From an uncultured Chlamydiae bacterium (GTDB lineage Bacteria; Chlamydiota; Chlamydiia; Chlamydiales; CALBHK01), in NCBI GenBank assembly GCA_937894565.1, contig CALBHK010000198.1, positions 1 through 9,717 of the forward strand: a stretch of 9,717 nucleotides of DNA, in the 5' to 3' direction. Made by a program: the position numbers and the translations under genes. Under the pieces are notes generated by a model that was given only the letters and a program-made list of their open reading frames with translations, was not told the DNA's origin and ran no database searches. How positions within the stretch are numbered: the first letter of the stretch is position 1; each line of letters begins with the position of its first letter. Positions 1 through 7,200 of this stretch are shown here, in pieces.

Positions 1-1
1 G

Positions 2-40
2 GGTTAGATATCGCAGTCTGAAGGACTGCAAGAGTTAGCC
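2..40. repeat. Imperfect inverted repeat (long hairpin) at the window edge
   Basis: Bases 13-18 (GCAGTC) and 24-29 (GACTGC) form a perfect 6-bp stem around the loop TGAAG. The arms continue outward to 2 and 40 with 12 Watson-Crick pairs, 2 G-T pairs and 3 mismatches in total over 17 positions. It lies about 100 nt beyond the stop of the minus-strand phosphate operon. It could be that operon's terminator stem, with any T-tract outside the window, or a dispersed REP-like or MITE-like intergenic repeat. The pairing is seen directly; the role is not known. Confidence 0.55.
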
Positions 41-100
41 TGATGCGTATGCCTGTCTATCCTGTTATTCTTCCTTTTTTCTTGACAAGTCTAATATAAA

Positions 101-133
101 AACCCAAACAAAATCATGGAATGCAATCCAATG
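101..133 (-). terminator. Possible terminator of the phosphate operon
   Basis: On the minus strand, 9 nt after the PiT stop codon, bases 133-115 can fold into a 6-bp stem (CAT+GGA against TCC+ATG) with one bulged A and a loop of ATGCAA. It is followed by the T-rich stretch ATTTTGTTTGGGTTTTT (114-98). The stem is short and partly AT, so this is a weak candidate. The stronger hairpin at 2-40 is the alternative. Confidence 0.3.
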
Positions 134-141
134 TGTGGTTT

Positions 142-1560
142 CTATCCGAAGAAAAAGAAGATCACATGGTAGCTTAGAATCGCAAAAAGAGCTCCGGCGG
201 GAATCGTAATGATCCAGGAAACTACAATACTACTGATCATATTCAAATTAATCGATTCCAGACCTCTAGCCATGCCAACACCCAAAACCGCCCCTACTAG
301 TGTATGTGTTGCTGAAACGGGAAAGCCAAAACGAGAAGCAATTAAAATTGTAGAGGCTGCCGCAAATTCTGCTGCAAAACCTCTTGTAGGGGTGAGCTCC
401 GTTAATTTTTTCCCTATAGTTTCAATCACCCTCCAACCCCAGGTAGCAAGTCCAAGCACAATGCCGCTTCCACCCAAAATTAAAGCCCAATAGGGAATCT
501 CATACTGCGTACTCAAAGCGCCTGTAGTCAACAGTCCAATGGCCCCGACCAATGGTCCAATAGCGTTCGCAACATCGTTAGCACCATGGGAAAAAGCCAT
601 TAGACAAGCGCTGATCCACTGAACCTTACCAAAGATACGCTCCACTGCTTTGGACTCACTTTCCTGTTGATGCGAGCATTGGACCTGTTTAGCAGCATAA
701 GCAACACTCTCTAATTCTTCCATCACGCGCGCAATATTATATCCCAATTCTCCCTGAGCTGTTTGCTGCGCATTCTCTAAATGTTCATGAGCTTTTTTCA
801 AATCAAAGAGCATTTGAGGATCAATCTGTCTCTCTTCTAGAACAAGAGAATCTCCCAAATGAGTCCTTCGAAGCAAAAAAGAGGCTCCAAATCCCATAAT
901 AACACCCAAAAACAGACACACTGCCAAAGAAAAAAAGAAGTCTAATCCCTGATGTTGCAGCCAATCAAATGAAAACACTAAAGCAAAAATTACGCCGAGT
1001 GAACCCACCAAATAAGGGACAATTTTTTTAGCCGCTTCTAAAGGATGGTTTACAAACAAAATTTTTCTCAAGATAAAATGAAAACCAAGATAAGCGATCA
1101 CACCGCCCACCAGAGGAGAAATGACCCAGGCAGAGGCAATTTGAAAGATATTGTCCCAGTAAATAGCATCTATTCCCCCTTGAATTAGCCCAAAACCAAC
1201 CAAAGCTCCGCAAATAGAGTGTGTGGTCGAAACAGGCCAGCCGCAATAAGAGGCGATTTGAAGCCAAACGCCCGCTCCAATTAAAGAGGCAAGAAAACCA
1301 AAGGCCAATATCATGGGATCTTGAAAAAATTCGGCATTAATAATGCCCTGTTCCATTGTTTTAGAGACATGAGAGCCAAAAAACAGAGCGCCGGAAAATT
1401 CCAATACCGCAGCAATCAAAATAGCGCCGCGCAAAGAAAGCGCGCCAGACCCCACAGAAGTTCCCAAAGCATTGGCCACATCATTAGCGCCAATATTCCA
1501 AGCCATATAGAGTCCGCTTAAGAGCACTAAAACAATAAGGACCATTATCGTGATTGTCAT
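142..1560 (-). CDS. pit: PiT-family inorganic phosphate permease
   Basis: This is a 472-residue inner-membrane Pi transporter of the PiT family (PF01384 type). Family members take up phosphate, often as a metal-phosphate complex, driven by H+ or Na+. The two inverted half-repeats each show the signature GANDVANA, at residues 24-31 and 326-333, the second preceded by SH. Each half also has the partner motif, GWPVSTTH at 107-114 and GFPVSATHT at 412-420. Hydrophobic segments fill residues 5-230 and 313-470. A hydrophilic, charged stretch of about 80 residues (231-312) separates the halves, as is usual for PiT proteins. Length is normal and the reading frame is intact. The ATG at 1560 overlaps the stop of the upstream DUF47 gene (ATGA), so translation is probably coupled, with only a weak GGAT as ribosome site. 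The DUF47-then-PiT order matches the chlamydial CT691-CT692 pair. Substrate specificity for Pi rather than sulfate follows from family and neighbour. Confidence 0.96.
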   Translation of the reverse strand: MTITIMVLIVLVLLSGLYMAWNIGANDVANALGTSVGSGALSLRGAILIAAVLEFSGALFFGSHVSKTMEQGIINAEFFQDPMILAFGFLASLIGAGVWLQIASYCGWPVSTTHSICGALVGFGLIQGGIDAIYWDNIFQIASAWVISPLVGGVIAYLGFHFILRKILFVNHPLEAAKKIVPYLVGSLGVIFALVFSFDWLQHQGLDFFFSLAVCLFLGVIMGFGASFLLRRTHLGDSLVLEERQIDPQMLFDLKKAHEHLENAQQTAQGELGYNIARVMEELESVAYAAKQVQCSHQQESESKAVERIFGKVQWISACLMAFSHGANDVANAIGPLVGAIGLLTTGALSTQYEIPYWALILGGSGIVLGLATWGWRVIETIGKKLTELTPTRGFAAEFAAASTILIASRFGFPVSATHTLVGAVLGVGMARGLESINLNMISSIVVSWIITIPAGALFAILSYHVIFFFFG

Positions 1561-2231
1561 TTGATATCCAGTGTCATTCTCACCCGATTGGCAAGTTTTT
1601 CAGAAAGATTAGAGATCATTGCTATAGCTGCAAAAATCTTTAACCATAAGTCATAGCTAGTGTAGCTCATTTCATTTTCTAAAGCGATAAGCTTTTTAAG
1701 TAATTTACGCTGAAGTAGATCACCTTCATGTTCTTTATAAGCTACTTTATCCACCATTTCGCGCACTTTTTCTGCTTCATGCCCACCAAAGGAAGATTCC
1801 AAAAGCTCGTGAAGCTCCTTGATGATAGCGCAAGCGCCATTAAAGCAATCAATATTTTTTGCTAAAAATGCATCGAATTCTACTTTAAGAGCAGGAGGAA
1901 GCTCCATCTCTTTTAAAGAGAGAAGAACAGCTACATCTTCGGCCATATCAGCAATAGAGTCTTGCAAACCCAATATTTCCAAAAGGTGAGCGCGGTCAAT
2001 GGGCAAATAAAGAGTTTTGGGTAGATTGTTACGGATATCATTTTTGACTAAATCGGCCTGATGTTCCAATTGTGAAATTTCTTCAAATAATTCTGCCATT
2101 TTGGTGCGGTCTTTTAAAGATAGAGCCTCGAAAAGCTCGTTGAGTTTTACCACACAACGCATCACCTTCTCCATATGCGTTTGCAATGGAGCAAAGGGAG
2201 ATCGCCCGAATAACTTTAAAATAGTCAGCAT
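1557..2231 (-). CDS. PhoU-like DUF47 (TIGR00153-type) phosphate transport accessory protein
   Basis: This is a 224-residue, all-helical cytoplasmic protein of the DUF47 / PhoU-like family (COG1392 type). Members are typically encoded next to PiT permeases and are thought to modulate them. Two acidic metal-binding-like motifs related to PhoU are visible: LEHQAD at residues 55-60 and KEHEGD at 166-171. Further acidic helix motifs occur at 91-99 (DSIADMAED) and 208-213 (NLSEKL). There is no signal peptide or membrane helix. Length is typical of the family (about 210-225). The ATG at 2229-2231 is supported by GGAG (2237-2240) five bases upstream. Its stop TGA shares ATGA with the start of the PiT gene, so the two form a coupled operon read leftward. 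The role as regulator or accessory factor of the permease is inferred from family and context; the metal ligands are not proven here. Confidence 0.93.
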   Translation of the reverse strand: MLTILKLFGRSPFAPLQTHMEKVMRCVVKLNELFEALSLKDRTKMAELFEEISQLEHQADLVKNDIRNNLPKTLYLPIDRAHLLEILGLQDSIADMAEDVAVLLSLKEMELPPALKVEFDAFLAKNIDCFNGACAIIKELHELLESSFGGHEAEKVREMVDKVAYKEHEGDLLQRKLLKKLIALENEMSYTSYDLWLKIFAAIAMISNLSEKLANRVRMTLDIK

Positions 2232-2359
2232 TCACACTCCATAATAACAAATCTCTAATTTCTTAGAATTCATCAAAAAATTTTTTTATGCAACTTTTTT
2301 TACAATAATTTAGCTCTATATATTGATTGGTTATTCCAAGGATTATAAAATTATGGATA
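2232..2359. promoter_or_regulatory. Divergent intergenic region between the phosphate operon and the MATE gene
   Basis: This 128-nt, very AT-rich spacer must hold the promoters for both directions. It contains an A6T7 block (2275-2287) and a further T-run (2295-2301), so bent or easily melted DNA is likely. Rightward, TATATT (2319-2324) is a plausible -10 and TTTACA (2299-2304) resembles a -35, but the spacer is only 14 bp. Leftward, TATAAT can be read on the minus strand at 2347-2342, without a good -35. No single promoter is convincing by eye, and no operator palindrome stands out. Confidence 0.35.
2237..2240 (-). promoter_or_regulatory. Shine-Dalgarno site of the DUF47 gene
   Basis: The minus-strand sequence GGAG lies 5 nt upstream of the ATG at 2231. 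It is the clearest ribosome binding site in the window and supports that start. The giant genes on the other strand have nothing comparable. Confidence 0.7.
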
Positions 2360-3763
2360 ATGATAGAAGAAACCGAAGAAAATTTAGAAAACTATAGCAA
2401 GCTCACCCGTTATCCCCAAGGAAGCGTTAGAGAACTCCTTGCTATCTCTTTTCCCCTCATGATTGCTCTGTTTTCCGGCAATTTCATGCTCTTTTTTGAT
2501 CGTTTAATTTTAGCCCATTATGAACTGGATGCCATGAATGCCGCCGCAGCAGCAGGCATGATCAGCATGATATTTTCCTATGGACTACTCGGCATTGTCT
2601 CTATTACCGAAATTTTTGTTCGACAGTTCAATGGATTAAAAAAATACCGCGAAGCAAGTGAGACTGTCTGGCAGATGATCTGGGTCGCCTTTATTATCTG
2701 GCCTTTTTATTACGTCTTGGCACAGCATGCCGGCCCTTATATGCTATCTGATTATTTTTATGATGATTATGGACTCCCCTATTTCCAGTGGATTCTCTAT
2801 TTTGGCCCGTCTCAAGCCATTCAATTCGCCCTTTGCGCTTTTTTTATCGGCACTAGCCGCATGCGCCTGGTCCTGCTTAGTACTTTTGTAAGCAACGTCT
2901 GTAATGTGATCCTTGATCTGGCTTTAATCTTTGGAATAGGAGACATCCTGGATCCAATGGATACCAAAGGAGCTGCCATAGCCACAGGTATTTCAGAAAC
3001 TATCCAGATTTTATTCCTCCTCATACCCTTTCTTTCCAAAAAATACCGGGATATCTACCAAACCCACCTTCCCACTTTTAATCCGCAACTTCTTTTAAAG
3101 TGCTTTCGTATGGCCTTACCCTGGGCTATTAGCAGCATGGTCGAAATTTCTGCCTGGTCGCTGATGATGCAATTAATGGTGAGCTTGGGCTCTTTACATG
3201 CTACAATAGTGACCATCGGCCTTGGATTTTACTCTCTAATTGCCTTTGGCATGGAGGGGTTGCAAAAAGGGGTGACAGCCCTCTCTTTCAACTTAATTGC
3301 ATCGAAGAAGTGGGAAGAATTGAATCAAATGTGGTGGTCGGCAGTTAAGATCCTTCTTGCAATAAGCTCTTTAGTCGGGATCCTATTAGTTATCTATCCA
3401 GAGCCCCTCATTAGAGAATTCTTAACAGTTGTTCCTGAAAGTGATCAACCGCTTCTTTTAGATGCCATTAAAACCACCTGCTTTTTTGTTTGGATCTATC
3501 TAGTCATGGAAGGCTTAGTCTGGATTTCAGCCGGTGTGCTTACTGCAGCAGGAGACACCTTATTTGTCATGGTTACCAATGCTGCTTTAGCCTGGGGTTT
3601 TGCTCTCATCCCTATCTATTTTTTCGTCTACCAAACGCAAGGTCCACCCACTCATATATGGGCTCTTCTTAACGTATATGCAGCCATTCATGCGGCTTGC
3701 TTTTTCTATAGATACAAGAGTGAAATGTGGCAACCGAATTCTTTACTCATGGAATATAATTAA
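2360..3763 (+). CDS. MATE-family multidrug/metabolite exporter
   Basis: This is a 467-residue integral membrane protein of the MATE branch of the MOP superfamily, in which cation/drug antiporters export substrates across the inner membrane. About 12 hydrophobic segments form two related halves. MATE-like landmarks are the first-helix aspartate in FFDRLI (D47), GTSRMR followed by a helix with two asparagines (G164, N179, N182), GAAIAT at 204-209, FGMEGLQKG in the second half, and GVLTAAGDT at 392-400, which parallels the G-x-G-D-T region of the family. Length fits the family (about 440-480). The frame is open from a TTG at 2327, but the ATG at 2360 is preferred because 2327 has no ribosome site and the extra 11 residues are not MATE-like. 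AAGGA (2338-2342) is 17 nt from 2360, farther than ideal. The transported substrate cannot be told from sequence. A lipid or glycan flippase of the same superfamily is a less likely alternative. Confidence 0.88.
   Translation: MIEETEENLENYSKLTRYPQGSVRELLAISFPLMIALFSGNFMLFFDRLILAHYELDAMNAAAAAGMISMIFSYGLLGIVSITEIFVRQFNGLKKYREASETVWQMIWVAFIIWPFYYVLAQHAGPYMLSDYFYDDYGLPYFQWILYFGPSQAIQFALCAFFIGTSRMRLVLLSTFVSNVCNVILDLALIFGIGDILDPMDTKGAAIATGISETIQILFLLIPFLSKKYRDIYQTHLPTFNPQLLLKCFRMALPWAISSMVEISAWSLMMQLMVSLGSLHATIVTIGLGFYSLIAFGMEGLQKGVTALSFNLIASKKWEELNQMWWSAVKILLAISSLVGILLVIYPEPLIREFLTVVPESDQPLLLDAIKTTCFFVWIYLVMEGLVWISAGVLTAAGDTLFVMVTNAALAWGFALIPIYFFVYQTQGPPTHIWALLNVYAAIHAACFFYRYKSEMWQPNSLLMEYN
3755..3760 (+). 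promoter_or_regulatory. Candidate -10 element for the giant gene
   Basis: A perfect TATAAT hexamer lies in the last codons of the MATE gene, 45 nt upstream of the next ATG. No recognisable -35 lies 16-18 bp upstream (AACCGA at 17 bp). In such AT-rich DNA a single hexamer may be chance, so read-through from the MATE gene remains possible. Confidence 0.28.
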
Positions 3764-3805
3764 ATAACATGTTAAAGTTGCATGAAAAAATAAAAGCAAC
3801 TATTC
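3764..3805 (+). promoter_or_regulatory. 42-nt spacer with two small palindromes ahead of the giant gene
   Basis: The spacer holds the perfect 10-bp palindrome TAACATGTTA (3765-3774). It also holds a 6-bp inverted repeat, AGTTGC (3776-3781) with GCAACT (3796-3801), separated by a 14-nt A-rich loop and ending four bases before the ATG. No Shine-Dalgarno sequence is present. If the hairpin forms in RNA it would sit on the ribosome-loading site. Both palindromes are short enough to be chance. There is no rho-independent terminator after the MATE gene. Confidence 0.25.
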
Positions 3806-4285
3806 ATGGAAAATATAACAAACAAAAACAATTTAATTAGTTTCGAAATATCGGACCAACAAATTTTACAAGAATTACTTACTAAACTTGGGGTATTCGA
3901 TGAAAAGGGCATCTATCAAGAAGATTCTATAGAAATCTTAGAGAATTTAACCGCTAAACCCAATGCTTTATTAACTGATTTTTTATCTAAGCCCCAAGAC
4001 ATCCTATATTCTAAATTGAATATAGAAAAAAAAGAAGCTTTCTCTCTTTGGGATTTTTATAAGGAAACTAACGACACTAAAACCAGCCTCTTTCAAGTGG
4101 TGGGCAGCAGTGCGCTTTACTTTCTAGGCTACGATAATTTGGTGGAACAGTTAAAAAAAGTAAGAGTAAAAAAAAATCAGCAATCTCTTTGGGACCTGCT
4201 TCCCCTAAATATTCAACATGCTTTAAAAGAGCTCTGTCAAAAAAGAGGAAACGATCTGGATGTACGCATACAAAAAAAAGATCAA
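3806..4285 (+). repeat. Tandem gene duplication, left copy of the shared 5' segment
   Basis: This segment aligns without gaps to 9236-9715 (offset 5430 nt). By hand count 66 of 480 bases differ (about 86% identity) and 27 of 160 residues differ (83% identity). Divergence is uneven: 33 changes in the first 150 bases and 33 in the remaining 330. Bases 4222-4269 match 9652-9699 exactly (48 nt). Confidence 0.95.
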
Positions 4286-7200
4286 AAATATCTCAATAGC
4301 CTTTTAAATACAGCTGAGCAATTTTTAATTAAAAAATTAAAACCCTCTAGCGAGCAACTTTTTATAGATAATTTCTACACAAATCGTAAGGTGATGTCGA
4401 ACGAAAATACCTTTTGGACTATTCAAAGCTTTTACTATGGCAATTGCACTGTGGACTATTGCCAATTCGTTAAAGCCCCACGCACCTATCGATTCATCAA
4501 GGAAGCGCTTCTGTTGGAAGTGGATTTAGATAAAGATCAAATAGAGCTTAAAACTAAAAATCCCATCATCCTCATTCAAAGCCTTTTGAATGTGATCTTA
4601 AAAAATTCACAAAGCGATCTAAACAACCTTTTAGAAGACAATGATTTAGGGATGCTAGCCTATAATCAAAGCCGTTTTGAGACATGCTCAAGAGACGAGG
4701 ATGAAAAAAATCTTATTAAACAAGTTTTTAAAGAAAACAATAAACAGAACAACACTGCAAAACTAGAAAAGATCCTTAAAACAACCCATAAAAAACACTC
4801 TAACAAATCTCTCTCCCTCTTAGTCTGCCTTTTGCTTAATTCTCTTCGCATCTGCGCTCCCTATATTGATGAAGAGCAGCTCTTTAGTGCAATGAAGCAA
4901 GAGATTTCCTTCTCTGAAAAAAAATCCTACATCCACACTTTATGCACGATGCTTTTGCAAAAAATTGACTTTGAAAAAATCAGCGCTGTGGTGCAAGTTT
5001 TAGCCTTTGCTGCCCTGCACCATAAAGTTTTTATAGATAAGAAGAAAATCTGCCTGGTTAAACATCGAGAGGTAGAGCATCTGCAGATAGGAAATGAGAA
5101 TTCCATTCTCCTCAAATGGGATATTGAAAAAGCTCTAAAAGTAGTTGAAGAGCATTTTAACTCTCTCTCCCCTTTCTTTTCTTCTTGTCTTTTAGACCTG
5201 ATCGAACCTTTAAACCTTTCTGAACGCGAAATATTTTTTATTGCGGCACACGGGGCAGGAGAATTTGAACTCGCTTCTAGAGAGTTTTCTCTATTAAATA
5301 AAAAATCTAAAGCTCTTTTAGGGAGAATTTTTTCTAATCCGCAGATTCCTCTCAAAGAAAAAAACATCTATCTATCTACGGAATTTTCTCTCAAAAAAGA
5401 TGAAGAGGAGCTCTCTTTTTTATTAACGGACCTCAATCACTTTTTTGGAAAATGCGAACAGTTGCCAGATACAGCTCCATTCCCAGAGTCAGTGATCGAA
5501 CAGATTCTAAAAAGTAAGGACAACTACCCCCACCTCATTGGCGCAATTCCTCTAAGAAAAATCCACCTGGTATGGCAAAAAGAATTTCAAAACGTGAAAG
5601 AAAATCAAAACAAATTGCTTTTTTTTATTAACGCCATAGAATTTTATCATCAATTTAAGCTCCCCCATCAATTAGAATCCATCACACTTTCTAACCCGTC
5701 CAATACCGAGCCATTCTTAAAGATAGATTCAAAAAGTTCTTATATTCACACACTTTGCGAGATGCTCTTAAAATCCATCGATTTAGAAAAAATAAACGCT
5801 GCGCTTCAAGTCGCTTTTTTTGTCTCTATGCATGAATCATCCTCTAAATCTTCAAACCAACCATTTGTTGTGATCCAAATTGGAGAAGAGAAGGGTATTT
5901 TTCTAAAGTGCGATATCAAAAAAGCCATTAAAGTCGTTGAAAGCCATTTTGAAGTTCTATCTGATTTTCTTCCTCAATTGATAGAAGAGCCCTCTTTATC
6001 AGCGGAAGAGATTTTATTTATTGCCGGACATGAAGCTAAAGATACGAATTGCGCTCTAAAAATGTCTAAATGGATCAAAGTTTCTGTTCGTAATCTTGAG
6101 CGCTTCTTAAGCCATTCTAATATCCCTAAAAACCAGAAAATTAGTTATTTACTGGGGGTTCTTAACTTTAAAAATTCATCTGATGATATCTCCGCTCCTC
6201 TTTCCACCTTGAACACACTCCTGATAAAATCAAAAAGAAATGCATGTAAACTTGACTTACCAAAATGGTGCCTGGAATTAATTTGGAATAACCAAGAACA
6301 CTATCCTCACATCTTCTCTCAATTTTCAGAAAAAATGATTAAAGAGTTTTGCAACACAGAATTTAAATTAATAAAAGACTTAAAAGATCAATTCAATTTC
6401 ATTAATGAAAAAATCAATTTTTACAAAAAAAACAATCTCTCAATTGATTTCCAGGATCTTACCATCCCTTTATACACTAACCTATATAAACAATCTTTCT
6501 TTAGTGAAGCTGCTCAACTACGAGCGCTGTATAAAAACAATAAAGAAGTTCAATGTAAAATGCCCCTTAAAACATTTCTAAAAAAGAAAACAAACAAACA
6601 AAAAGTTAATTTGTTAGAAAATAAAAACTTTGCAGAAGTTCTTAGTCTAATTCATTGTTCTGACCAATTACAAAAAACACAGTTGCTTAAAAATTGCGAT
6701 CAACCGCTCTCAAAACTACTTTCTGAAATGGTTAAAGAACCTTTTCAAAAATTGAATTGGAAAACACTTAAACAATACCTCAAAGACCTTCCCCAGACAA
6801 AAATGATTTTAGATCAAAAGCTTAATGAATTTTGCCTTACAGCGTCGTCAATTGAAGAAATTGAATTACTACAGTATCATTCAAAGCATAGCGAAATTCT
6901 TTTTCAAGCAGCTAAGCGATTAAAAGAGAATCTTATTTTATCGAAAAAATGTTTTGAATTAATTTTTAAAACAAAATCAACCAATTATTTAATAGAAGAA
7001 ATAGATTTCATAGAGTTTTTTTGTGCATATGAAGATGAACTATCCCTTCTTTGGTTAATGGAGAATCTACCAACTATTTCAAAACTTTTCTCTTCAGCTA
7101 AAGAAGAGAACCTTCTAAAAGCTCTTGACAAGACAGCTGAAAAACTTATCTCCAAAATTTCCACCCTCGAACAGAACCAAAAATTTTTCAATACTCTCTT

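Noticed and set aside
82..100. TTGACA (82-87) followed by TATAAA (95-100), resembling a plus-strand promoter
   Set aside because: The spacer is only 7 bp and no plus-strand gene starts downstream; the region is followed by the 3' end of a minus-strand gene.
209..493. 94-codon plus-strand open frame opposite the PiT gene
   Set aside because: It lies wholly antisense to the conserved C-terminal half of PiT, with no ribosome site or recognisable product.
2327..2359. TTG at 2327 as the MATE start, adding 11 residues
   Set aside because: There is no Shine-Dalgarno upstream, the start codon is rare, and the added residues have no match to the family N-terminus. The ATG at 2360 gives a normal length.
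4927..5367. 146-codon minus-strand open frame inside the giant gene
   Set aside because: It is antisense to a long, clearly coding frame that contains a conserved repeat, and its product is Ser/Arg/Cys-rich as expected for the shadow of Leu/Lys/Glu codons.
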